The position numbers and the translations under genes are program-made. From Allobrachymonas sp. (GTDB lineage: Bacteria; Pseudomonadota; Gammaproteobacteria; Burkholderiales; Burkholderiaceae_C), in assembly GCA_018054915.1 (NCBI GenBank), contig JAGPIR010000036.1, positions 1 to 7,967 of the forward strand: a stretch of DNA of 7,967 bases, written 5' to 3'. The number at the start of each line of letters is the position of its first letter. Positions within the stretch are counted from its first letter, which is position 1. This document shows, one piece after another, positions 1-6,717 of this stretch. A model generated the notes under the pieces. It searched no databases and was not told the DNA's origin. It was given only the letters and a program-made list of their open reading frames with translations.

Positions 1-1
1 C

Positions 2-865
2 GACGTGGTGCTTCTAGAAAACTGCCGCCTCAACAAGGGAGAAAAGAAGAACAACGAAAATCTGGCCAAAAAAATGGCCGCACTGTGCGATATCTTCGTA
101 CACGACGCCTTCGGTACAGCGCACCGCGCCGAGGGTACCACTTACGGCATTGCACAGTTTGCCCCGGTAGCCTGTGCGGGCCCGCTGCTGGCCGCCGAAA
201 TGGACGCCATTTCCAAGGCGCTGGCCAATCCCCGTCGTCCGCTGATTGCCATCGTGGCCGGCAGCAAGGTCAGCACCAAGCTGACCATTCTGCAAAGCCT
301 GGCAGAAAAAGTCGATGGTCTGATCGTTGGCGGCGGCATCGCCAACACCTTTATGCTGGCTGAAGGTCTGCACATCGGTAAATCACTGGCCGAGGGTGAA
401 CTAGTGGAAGATGCCAGAAAGGTCATCGCCTCAATGAAGGCACGCGGTGCCGACGTGCCGATTCCGGTCGATGTCGTGACCGCGAAGGAGTTCAGCGCCA
501 ACGCCAAAGCCGAAATCAAGGCCGCATCCGACGTAGCCGATGACGACCTGATCCTTGACATCGGCCCCAGAACGTCCCAGATGCTGGCCGAAAAACTCAA
601 GACCGCCGGCACCATCGTCTGGAACGGCCCGGTTGGCGTATTCGAATTTGATGCCTTCGCCAAAGGCACCGAAACAATCGCCCGGGCCATTGCAACAAGC
701 CCGGCTTTCAGCCTCGCCGGAGGCGGTGATACGTTGGCAGCCATTGCCAAATACGGCATTGACAAGGACGTGGACTACATTTCCACCGGTGGTGGCGCTT
801 TCCTCGAAGTGCTTGAAGGCAAGACATTGCCGGCATTTGACATCCTCTCCAAACGCGCCGGCTAG
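2..865 (+). CDS. pgk: Phosphoglycerate kinase, 3' part (5' end outside window)
   Basis: Phosphoglycerate kinase transfers phosphate between 1,3-bisphosphoglycerate and ADP in the cytosol (glycolysis, gluconeogenesis). The reading frame is open to the left edge, so the ATG at 5 is only an internal codon. By comparison with family members of about 390-400 residues, roughly the first 110 residues are missing, including most of the substrate-binding N-lobe. What remains is clearly PGK: the LLENCRLNKGEK segment near the edge, then AGSKVSTK (near 260-285), the GGGIANTF stretch (near 330-350), GPVGVFEFDAFAKGT (near 628-670), and the nucleotide-site loops GGGDT (720-734) and STGGGAFLE (near 781-807). 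It ends with TAG at 863-865. No pyruvate kinase gene follows; pgsA starts 220 nt later. A weak AT-rich hairpin at 917-931 is the only terminator-like structure close behind it. Identity is very secure. Confidence 0.97.
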   Translation, partial: DVVLLENCRLNKGEKKNNENLAKKMAALCDIFVHDAFGTAHRAEGTTYGIAQFAPVACAGPLLAAEMDAISKALANPRRPLIAIVAGSKVSTKLTILQSLAEKVDGLIVGGGIANTFMLAEGLHIGKSLAEGELVEDARKVIASMKARGADVPIPVDVVTAKEFSANAKAEIKAASDVADDDLILDIGPRTSQMLAEKLKTAGTIVWNGPVGVFEFDAFAKGTETIARAIATSPAFSLAGGGDTLAAIAKYGIDKDVDYISTGGGAFLEVLEGKTLPAFDILSKRAG

Positions 866-916
866 AACGACTGGAAGCTACACCGCAGCCCACTGGGTAT
901 AGAGAAGGCCTCGAAT

Positions 917-936
917 AAGCAAGCTTTGCTTTGTTT
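917..936 (+). terminator. Weak candidate terminator after pgk
   Basis: A perfect 6-bp stem AAGCAA (917-922) / TTGCTT (926-931) with a 3-nt loop is followed by the T-rich TGTTT. It lies about 50 nt after the pgk stop codon. The stem is short and poor in GC, so termination here would be inefficient; this is an inference from position and shape only. Confidence 0.25.
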
Positions 937-966
937 ATGCCGCCAGAACGGCCCACAAAATCCAAA

Positions 967-996
967 GATACCGGTACGGCGCATGCCGCCGGTATT
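967..996. repeat. Strong GC-rich stem-loop between pgk and pgsA
   Basis: The 7-bp outer arms ATACCGG (968-974) and CCGGTAT (989-995) enclose a 2-nt bulge (975-976) and an inner 4-bp stem CGGC (977-980) / GCCG (985-988) with loop GCAT. A G-T pair at 967/996 can extend it. No T-run follows on the + strand. On the - strand it is followed by a loosely T-rich stretch. It could be a processing or attenuation hairpin in the pgk-pgsA spacer, or a copy of a dispersed palindromic repeat. No second copy is present in this window. Confidence 0.6.
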
Positions 997-1085
997 ACCC
1001 AGAATCGAGCGCGGGCGGCCTTCAGTCATCTACTGATATTCATGCCACAATAGCCAAAACCGCAGGCCAGCCGCATACCAGACGC

Positions 1086-1652
1086 ATGTTTTTTACTCCA
1101 CCGACCATTCTGACCTGGACACGCATCTTTGCTATCCCGATCATCATGGGAGTCTACTTCCTGCAGATCCCGGTTGCCACGCAAAACCTGATTTCTGCAT
1201 TGCTGTTTATCGTTTTTGCCATTACCGACTGGCTGGACGGTTTTCTGGCGCGCAAACTGAACATGACGTCGTCTTTTGGCGCCTTTCTCGACCCGGTGGC
1301 TGATAAGTTCTTGGTTTGCGCCAGTATGCTGATACTGGTTTACCTCCGGCGTGCGGATGTCTTTGCCGCCTTGATCATCATTGGCCGTGAAATTGCCATT
1401 TCCGCCTTACGAGAATGGATGGCACAAATCGGCGCCTCTCGTAGCGTGGCCGTGCACATGGTTGGCAAATTCAAAACTGCCGCCCAAATGGCCGCCATTG
1501 CCATGCTTTTGTATGACCACACACTAGGCGGATATCTTCATACCCGCCTGCTGGGTTTCTGGCTATTGTGGCTATCCGTCATCCTCACCGTCTGGTCAAT
1601 GGTTTATTATCTCCAGAAGGCTTTGCCGGAAATTCGTGCCCGGGTTCATTAA
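1086..1652 (+). CDS. pgsA: CDP-diacylglycerol--glycerol-3-phosphate 3-phosphatidyltransferase
   Basis: This inner-membrane enzyme joins CDP-diacylglycerol and sn-glycerol-3-phosphate to give phosphatidylglycerol-phosphate, the committed step to phosphatidylglycerol and cardiolipin. The 188-residue product has the full CDP-alcohol phosphatidyltransferase signature D-x2-D-G-x2-A-R-x8-G-x3-D-x3-D: Asp48, Asp51, Gly52, Ala55, Arg56, Gly65, Asp69 and Asp73, the acidic residues being the metal and catalytic ligands. Several hydrophobic stretches (about 7-28, 32-47, 76-88, 92-107, 131-143 and 155-175) fit a multi-pass protein. The length is normal for PgsA. The N-terminus, with TILTWTRIFAIP after five residues, fits family members that start just before an LTxxR segment, so I keep the ATG at 1086, although no clear Shine-Dalgarno sequence precedes it. 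A related CDP-alcohol transferase is possible but less likely at this length and with this N-terminus. Confidence 0.93.
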   Translation: MFFTPPTILTWTRIFAIPIIMGVYFLQIPVATQNLISALLFIVFAITDWLDGFLARKLNMTSSFGAFLDPVADKFLVCASMLILVYLRRADVFAALIIIGREIAISALREWMAQIGASRSVAVHMVGKFKTAAQMAAIAMLLYDHTLGGYLHTRLLGFWLLWLSVILTVWSMVYYLQKALPEIRARVH

Positions 1653-1845
1653 AAGAGGCCGCGTATATCGGTTACCGAAACGCATTCCCCTGCGCGTCCG
1701 TACCGTGCACCCCAAGATGAACAGTCATATTGCAACGTACCCGTTTTTTCACTGAAACCGCGTCCTCGAAGACCATTGTTGTTTTGTCGCGAGCCAACAA
1801 AGCAATCTCGACAAAAACCGTGATTTTGCAAGGCTGTCTACCAAA

Positions 1846-1861
1846 ACGAATTACAATTCGT
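1846..1861 (+). promoter_or_regulatory. Candidate HU promoter -10 within a perfect inverted repeat
   Basis: ACGAATT-AC-AATTCGT is a perfect repeat with 7-bp arms. Inside it, TACAAT at 1852-1857 matches five of six bases of the sigma-70 -10 consensus. The only -35-like match, TTGCAA at 1826-1831, lies 20 nt upstream of it, which is too far for a good promoter, so the promoter call is weak. If it is used, transcription would begin near 1864 and leave a leader of about 140 nt before HU. The symmetry would suit binding of a dimeric regulator. Confidence 0.3.
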
Positions 1862-1990
1862 CAGGTGCCATGCATGAAACTGCACGGCAGGTTGTTGGAG
1901 GCAAACGCCTGTCTACCCACGATACAGAAGGTTGGTGTATGTGGCATGTGTCGTATCGGCCAATGCACCCTGATATCATCTGCGCATGCA

Positions 1991-2000
1991 AAGGAAGGGG
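1991..2000 (+). promoter_or_regulatory. Ribosome-binding site that fixes the HU start
   Basis: AAGGAAGGGG ends 6 nt before the ATG at 2007. It lies after the earlier in-frame ATG at 1986, which rules that codon out as the main start. Confidence 0.8.
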
Positions 2001-2006
2001 ATTTCC

Positions 2007-2279
2007 ATGAACAAGACTGAACTGATTGAACATATCGCCAAGAATGCCGATATTTCCAAAGCCGCCGCTGCGCGCGCGCTGGATGCAACCATTGGCGCAG
2101 TCAGAACCACACTGAAAAAAGGTGGCACTGTTGCGCTGGTCGGATTCGGCACATTTGCTGTTGGCAAGCGCGCTGCCCGCAAAGGCCGTAACCCCCGCAC
2201 TGGCGCCGAGATCAAGATCAAGGCAGCCAAGATTCCCAAGTTCCGTCCAGGCAAAGCACTCAAGGACGCTCTGAACTGA
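2007..2279 (+). CDS. hupB: DNA-binding protein HU
   Basis: HU is a small basic histone-like protein that binds and bends DNA without much sequence specificity and acts as a dimer in the nucleoid. The 90-residue product has the usual architecture: an N-terminal helical dimerisation half (MNKTELIEHIAK onward), the conserved VGFGTF turn (residues 45-50), and the DNA-gripping beta-arm with GRNPRTG (60-66), whose Arg-Asn-Pro tip intercalates into DNA. The basic C-terminus PKFRPGKALKDALN is typical. I choose the ATG at 2007, not the in-frame ATG at 1986, because AAGGAAGGGG at 1991-2000 is a strong Shine-Dalgarno sequence at the right distance and the protein then starts exactly like other HU proteins. 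IHF subunits share the fold, but the sequence reads as HU. tRNA-Val follows after 47 nt without an intervening terminator, so the two are probably co-transcribed. Confidence 0.96.
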   Translation: MNKTELIEHIAKNADISKAAAARALDATIGAVRTTLKKGGTVALVGFGTFAVGKRAARKGRNPRTGAEIKIKAAKIPKFRPGKALKDALN

Positions 2280-2326
2280 TCACTATTTCCGGGCAAGGGT
2301 TCTTGCACGGGCAGCAATTGTTCTGT

Positions 2327-2402
2327 GGGTGCTTAGCTCAGTTGGTAGAGCGGCGCCCTTACAAGGCGTAGGTCGGCGGTTCGAACCCGTCAGCACCCAC
2401 CA
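2327..2402 (+). tRNA. tRNA-Val (anticodon TAC), CCA encoded
   Basis: A complete 76-nt cloverleaf can be folded by eye. The acceptor stem is GGGTGCT (2327-2333) with AGCACCC (2392-2398). The D arm is GCTC/GAGC (2336-2339 and 2348-2351) with AGTTGGTA in the loop. The anticodon stem is GCGCC/GGCGT (2353-2357 and 2365-2369) with loop CTTACAA. The T arm is GGCGG/CCGTC (2375-2379 and 2387-2391) around TTCGAAC. The anticodon TAC (2360-2362) reads GTA valine codons and, if U34 is modified as is usual, other GTN codons too. The discriminator base A is followed by an encoded CCA (2400-2402). A small hairpin GCAAG/CTTGC at 2293-2306 between HU and the tRNA could mark a processing region. An intrinsic terminator follows 18 nt after the tRNA. 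Confidence 0.97.
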
Positions 2403-2414
2403 CAGAATATGTTG

Positions 2415-2447
2415 AAAAAAGGCTTGGATTTTTCCAAGCCTTTTTTT
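2415..2447. terminator. Bidirectional intrinsic terminator between convergent units
   Basis: The perfect stem GGCTTGGA (2421-2428) / TCCAAGCC (2433-2440), loop TTTT, is flanked by six A (2415-2420) and seven T (2441-2447). Read on either strand it is a classic Rho-independent terminator. On the + strand it ends the HU/tRNA-Val transcript; on the - strand it would end the transcript of the aminotransferase gene, whose stop codon lies about 150 nt upstream in that direction. Confidence 0.93.
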
Positions 2448-2596
2448 CGCACATTTTTTACCTGCTTGATGCAGGATTTAAGAGAGTCCGTTCTCGCGGC
2501 ATGTCACGGGGTAATCTTCCCATTTTTCACTGGTGTGAGAAGTAGAGCGGTTATGCAGCCATGGCAAAGAAAAGCTGTCCGAATGTCCTGGCGCAC

Positions 2597-3811
2597 TCAG
2601 GCAGCCACCGTTGCATCCAGTACCTTGGCCATTGCCTCGCATACATAGGCAATGTTCTTTTTGTTGAGTGCAGCCACACACATGCGCCCGCTGTCGGTGC
2701 CGTAAACACCAAACTCGCTGCGTAAGCGCACCATCTGGTCTTTGCTCAGCCCGGAATAGCTGAACATGCCAATCTGCTGCGTGATGAACGACATGTCGCG
2801 CTGTACGCCTGCGGCCTTGAGGCCCTCAACCAGCTTCTCGCGCATCTGTTTGATGCGCGCGCGCATGACGCCAAGTTCCTGTTCCCATTGCTGACGCAAT
2901 TCGGGGGTGTTCAAAACAGCGGCCACTACAGCAGCACCATGGGTGGGTGGATTGCTGTAGTTGGTGCGGATGGTGATCTTGAGCTGGCTAAGCACGCGTG
3001 CGGTTTCTTCCTTGCCGCTACAAACCACGCTGAGCGCACCGACGCGTTCGCCATACAAGCTGAAGCTCTTGCTGAATGACGAAGAGACGAAGAAATTCAG
3101 TCCGGCGTCAACAAACTTGCCGATCACGGCGCCATCTTCAGCGATACCGTGGCCAAAACCCTGGTAAGCCATATCAAGGAAAGCAATCAACCTGCCTGCC
3201 CTGACCGCTTCCACCACTTGGTCCCACTGCGCCGGGGTAATGTCATAGCCGGTTGGATTGTGGCAGCAGGCATGCAGCACCACAATGGTGCCAGGCACAG
3301 CAGCCTTGAGGCTGGCAAGCATGCCGTCGAAGTTGACACCACGCTTTCCGGCGTCGTAGTAGATATAGGTTTCGACCAGGAAGCCGGCGTTGCTGAATAA
3401 GGCTCGGTGATTTTCCCAACTCGGGTCGCTGATAAGCACCTTGGCGTTAGGATTGATTTTTTTCAGAAAATCGGCGCCAATCTTCAGGCCGCCAGTGCCT
3501 CCCAATGTCTGCACGGTAGCCACGCGGCCCTCCTGCACAACGGCACTGTTGGCGCCAAAGATCAGTCCTTTAACGGCGCTGTCATAGGCGGCAATGCCGT
3601 CGATTGGCAAATAACCGCGCGGTGCGGCCTTGTCCATCAGGGTCTTCTCGGCGACCTGTACACAGGCCAGCAGCGGCAGCTTGCCATCTTCATCAAAATA
3701 AACGCCAACGCCCAGATTGACCTTTTCCGGATTGGGGTCTACGGCAAATTGCTCGTTCAGGCCCAGTATCGGATCGCGGGGCGCCATTTCAACGGAAGAG
3801 AAAAGAGACAT
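2597..3811 (-). CDS. tyrB: Aromatic-amino-acid / aspartate aminotransferase (class I, PLP)
   Basis: This cytosolic PLP enzyme transfers amino groups between 2-oxoglutarate/glutamate and phenylalanine, tyrosine or aspartate. The 404-residue length fits fold-type I subgroup I-alpha (AspC/TyrB). Visible active-site elements are GGTGG (104-108) that grips the phosphate, Trp132, Asn185 in HNPTG, Asp213 in FLDMAYQG, the Schiff-base Lys248 in SSSFSKSFS, Arg256 in GERVG, and Arg376 in DSGRMCVA, which binds the substrate carboxylate. The SGRMCVA version is more like E. coli TyrB than AspC, hence the symbol, but substrate preference cannot be settled from sequence. The start at 3811 is supported by AAGGA placed 8 nt before ATG. 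It lies 54 nt after rpoD on the same strand with no terminator between, so some read-through from rpoD is likely. Its own end is served by the hairpin at 2415-2447. Confidence 0.93.
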   Translation of the reverse strand: MSLFSSVEMAPRDPILGLNEQFAVDPNPEKVNLGVGVYFDEDGKLPLLACVQVAEKTLMDKAAPRGYLPIDGIAAYDSAVKGLIFGANSAVVQEGRVATVQTLGGTGGLKIGADFLKKINPNAKVLISDPSWENHRALFSNAGFLVETYIYYDAGKRGVNFDGMLASLKAAVPGTIVVLHACCHNPTGYDITPAQWDQVVEAVRAGRLIAFLDMAYQGFGHGIAEDGAVIGKFVDAGLNFFVSSSFSKSFSLYGERVGALSVVCSGKEETARVLSQLKITIRTNYSNPPTHGAAVVAAVLNTPELRQQWEQELGVMRARIKQMREKLVEGLKAAGVQRDMSFITQQIGMFSYSGLSKDQMVRLRSEFGVYGTDSGRMCVAALNKKNIAYVCEAMAKVLDATVAA

Positions 3812-3865
3812 GGCTGTCGTCCTTGTCAGTAAATGTTGTCGATAACTGGAACAGCTGTGCGGGAT

Positions 3866-6400
3866 TCAGTCGTTGCCACCCAGGAAGGTGCGCAATTTGT
3901 CGGAACGCGACGGGTGCTTGAGCTTGCGCAGCGCCTTGTGCTCAATCTGGCGGATGCGTTCGCGCGTGACATCGAACTGTTTACCCACTTCTTCGAGCGT
4001 GTGATCATTGTCCATCTCGATACCAAAGCGCATGCGCAATACCTTGGCCTCACGCGGCGTAAGGCCGTCGAGAATGTCCTTTACTACATCGCGCAGACCG
4101 GCCTGCATGGCAGCGTCCACTGGTGCGGTGTTGGCGCTATCCTCAATAAAATCACCCAGGTGCGAATCGTCATCATCACCAATCGGCGTTTCCATGGAAA
4201 TGGGTTCCTTGGCGATCTTCATGATCTTCCGGATCTTGTCTTCCGGTATTTCCATTTTTTCGGCAAGCAGGCTGGCATCCGGCTCGAAACCGAATTCCTG
4301 CAAATGCTGGCGCGAAATACGGTTCATTTTGTTGATGGTCTCGATCATGTGCACCGGAATGCGAATGGTTCGAGCCTGGTCAGCAATGGATCGGGTGATG
4401 GCCTGGCGGATCCACCAAGTGGCATAAGTGCTGAACTTAAAGCCGCGACGGAACTCGAACTTGTCCACCGCCTTCATCAGACCAATATTCCCCTCCTGGA
4501 TCAGGTCGAGAAACTGGAGACCACGATTGGTGTACTTCTTGGCGATCGAGATTACCAAGCGCAGGTTCGCCTCAATCATTTCTTTCTTGGCATTGCGCGA
4601 AATACGCTCGCCCTCATTCATGCGCTTGTTGATGGCCTTGAGCTCATCCAGTGGCACCACTACCTGCGTCTGCAGATCCGCCAGGTTTTGTTGCAACTCT
4701 TGGATTGGCGGAATGTGGCGACCCATGGTTTCGCTCCACGGTTTGCCGGCCGCCGTCTGGTCTACCGACCATTGAAGATTCAGCAAATTCGGAGGGAATT
4801 GCGCTGCAAATACCTCCTGGGGCATGCGGCATTTTTCAACGATGATCTGACGCAACTGGCGTTCATTCCTGCGCACGGCCTCTACTTGAACACGCACGTT
4901 TTCACACAATTTTTCGATGGTGCGGGCAGTGAAACGAATAGTCATCAGATCTTCACTGATTTTCTTTTGCGCCTTCATGTAGGCCTGCGAACCGTAACCT
5001 TCCTTGTCATATGCCTTGTGCATAACCTCAAAGTGCCTGCGCAACAGGTCAAAACGCCGCAACGCCTCGGCCTTGAGTTCTTCCATCTTCTTGGTCAGCG
5101 CCTTGGAGCCGCCATTACCATCGTCATCTTCATCTTCATCGTATTCATCAAAATCCTCTTCGGCCACGTAATCATCGGCCTGATCTGGATCGTGAAACCC
5201 GTCCACCACAGTGGAAATGACCACCGTGCCGTTGCGAATTTCTTCTGCCATGACAAAAATCTCGGCAATAGTGGCAGGCGATCCACTGATGGCCTCCATC
5301 ATGTCCATGAGACCGCCTTCAATACGCTTGGCAATTTCGATTTCGCCCTCGCGCGTGAGTAATTCCACTGTTCCCATTTCACGCATGTACATGCGTACCG
5401 GGTCGGTGGTGCGGCCAAACTCGTTGTCGACGTTGGACAGCGCTGCTTCGGCTTCTTCCTCTGCTTCTTCTTCGGTTGCCGCCGTCCCGCCCGTATTGTT
5501 CAGCAACAGTGTTTCGGCATCAGGTGTCTGTTCATAAACGGTCACACCCATGTCACCCAGCATGGAGACAACCAGCTCCAGGGTTTCGGCATCCACCAGC
5601 TTGTCCGGCAGGTGATCGGAAATTTCGGCATGCGTCAGGTAGCCACGCGTTTTACCGAGCTTGATCAACTCTTTGAGCCGCTGGCGTCGTGTACTGATCT
5701 CTTCCTCAGACAGAACGGCCTCATCGAGACCAAATTCCTTCATCAAGGCCCGCTCCTTGGCCTTCGAAATTTTCATGCGCAACGGTTTGACTTTTACGGC
5801 AGAGGGTTCAGCCGCTTCTTCAACAAGCTCCTCCTTGAACCCTTCTTCCACATCAGAAAAATCTTCTTTGTTCACGATTTTGCGGCTTTTTGACACGCCC
5901 TTTTTGGCCACGGCAGATTTGCCTGACTTGGAAGACTTGTCGGCAGGTTTGATCGATGCCTTGTTTGTTGCCAGTTTGGCGTTGTCTTCGGGTATGACCT
6001 TTTCAAGTTCGACGGCCTTGGCCGTACGCACGGACTTTGCCGTTCCGGCCGCCGATGTCGTTTTTCCGGCCTTGGGTTTCTGCTGCGCTGCGACCGTAGT
6101 TTTCTTGGTTGTCATTGAACTGCTTTTCTTGGCCCGGGAAGAGCCCGTCGTGGAAGATGATGTGTCAATTTTGGCGATGCCGCGCTGCGCCGGCTTGCTG
6201 CTACCTACTGCGGCTGGGCGGCTTGCTGTCTTGCCAGCCGGTACTGCGGCCGCCGAAGTGGATATTTTGCTTGCAGATTTCCCGGCAGACGCCGACAGCC
6301 CGGCCGCACGCACTGCAGTGGTTTTGCTGAGGGCTTTGGGCGCCGCCTTGCCTGCGGTGCCCTGCTTGGCCGTTTTGGCATCCTTGTCAGATTTGGCCAC
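3866..6400 (-). CDS. rpoD: RNA polymerase primary sigma factor RpoD (sigma-70)
   Basis: RpoD directs RNA polymerase to housekeeping promoters. The 844-residue product has all regions: 1.1 (about 242-300), 1.2 (about 329-362, with TTDPVRMYMREMG), a large non-conserved region (about 365-590) containing an acidic run near 415-427, region 2 (about 606-690) with the core-binding DLIQEGNIG and the -10-reading/melting YATWWIRQAI, region 3 (about 690-765), and region 4 (about 770-844) whose helix-turn-helix VTRERIRQIEHKAL reads the -35 box. E. coli RpoD has 613 residues; most of the excess is an N-terminal extension of about 230 residues rich in Lys, Ala, Ser and Thr. The start codon is GTG (6398-6400): the frame has TAA at 6419-6421 with no ATG in between, and GAGGAGGG (6408-6415) is correctly spaced. 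dnaG does not precede it, unlike in the usual rpsU-dnaG-rpoD cluster. Identity is certain. Confidence 0.98.
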   Translation of the reverse strand: MAKSDKDAKTAKQGTAGKAAPKALSKTTAVRAAGLSASAGKSASKISTSAAAVPAGKTASRPAAVGSSKPAQRGIAKIDTSSSTTGSSRAKKSSSMTTKKTTVAAQQKPKAGKTTSAAGTAKSVRTAKAVELEKVIPEDNAKLATNKASIKPADKSSKSGKSAVAKKGVSKSRKIVNKEDFSDVEEGFKEELVEEAAEPSAVKVKPLRMKISKAKERALMKEFGLDEAVLSEEEISTRRQRLKELIKLGKTRGYLTHAEISDHLPDKLVDAETLELVVSMLGDMGVTVYEQTPDAETLLLNNTGGTAATEEEAEEEAEAALSNVDNEFGRTTDPVRMYMREMGTVELLTREGEIEIAKRIEGGLMDMMEAISGSPATIAEIFVMAEEIRNGTVVISTVVDGFHDPDQADDYVAEEDFDEYDEDEDDDGNGGSKALTKKMEELKAEALRRFDLLRRHFEVMHKAYDKEGYGSQAYMKAQKKISEDLMTIRFTARTIEKLCENVRVQVEAVRRNERQLRQIIVEKCRMPQEVFAAQFPPNLLNLQWSVDQTAAGKPWSETMGRHIPPIQELQQNLADLQTQVVVPLDELKAINKRMNEGERISRNAKKEMIEANLRLVISIAKKYTNRGLQFLDLIQEGNIGLMKAVDKFEFRRGFKFSTYATWWIRQAITRSIADQARTIRIPVHMIETINKMNRISRQHLQEFGFEPDASLLAEKMEIPEDKIRKIMKIAKEPISMETPIGDDDDSHLGDFIEDSANTAPVDAAMQAGLRDVVKDILDGLTPREAKVLRMRFGIEMDNDHTLEEVGKQFDVTRERIRQIEHKALRKLKHPSRSDKLRTFLGGND

Positions 6401-6407
6401 GAAACTA

Positions 6408-6415
6408 CCCTCCTC
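6408..6415 (-). promoter_or_regulatory. Strong ribosome-binding site before the GTG start of rpoD
   Basis: Read on the - strand, GAGGAGGG lies about 7 nt before the GTG. Together with the in-frame TAA just upstream it decides the start; the first in-frame ATG is at codon 96, far into the basic extension. Confidence 0.85.
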
Positions 6416-6507
6416 AAATTACTGGAACACCGCCGCAAATATGCTCGCGATACGCAGGCAAGCTTGGGAATCACCAAACCACCAACTCGCAAGATCTTTC
6501 AGGAACA

Positions 6508-6535
6508 AATATATGTGCGCAACAACAATATGCAA
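6508..6535 (-). promoter_or_regulatory. Candidate proximal rpoD promoter
   Basis: On the - strand TTGCAT (6530-6535) and TATATT (6508-6513) are 16 nt apart. The -10 matches five of six consensus bases and the -35 only three. Transcription would start near 6501, about 100 nt before the GTG. This is an inference from motif match alone. Confidence 0.3.
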
Positions 6536-6717
6536 GGGTCCATACCCCCGTGTGCGCTATGCTTGCGTACAGACGGCAAACCCCCTTGTTAATAAGCAAG
6601 AGGGCGGACGGACTATTTAGGATGCAATCCTTGCAGACAGAGGCCGTGAACACAATCCGCCACGCAAAACATCACGCCAGAAGTATCGCTACCACACTAT
6701 GCCGTATAGTTACAAGG

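Larger units (their letters stand above)
1653..2006. other. 354-nt spacer between pgsA and HU gene
   Basis: No convincing gene is visible. It holds a small palindrome CGGTTACCG at 1669-1677, a perfect inverted repeat over a possible -10 box (1846-1861), two overlapping tiny ORFs (1870-2010 and 1874-2020) discussed under findings, and the HU ribosome-binding site at 1991-2000. I recognise no known small RNA or riboswitch here. Confidence 0.6.

Noticed and set aside
142..765. A 207-codon open frame on the - strand
   Set aside because: Antisense to pgk, a certain gene; shadow of its codon bias.
1986..2006. Earlier in-frame start for HU, adding seven residues
   Set aside because: The strong Shine-Dalgarno sequence lies after this ATG, and HU proteins begin at the MNKTEL position.
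2409..2648. A 79-codon frame starting at the terminator on the + strand
   Set aside because: It begins in the intrinsic terminator, overlaps the 3' end of the aminotransferase gene and lacks any recognisable feature.
3833..5362. A 509-codon open frame on the + strand
   Set aside because: It lies wholly opposite rpoD (and the rpoD-tyrB spacer). Its product has no recognisable domain and mirrors the codon bias of the sigma factor; it is an antisense shadow.
5661..6620. A 319-codon open frame on the + strand
   Set aside because: It runs opposite the Ala/Lys/Ser-rich 5' part of rpoD, giving an artificial Ala/Leu/Val-rich product, and continues into the non-coding leader. No family resemblance.
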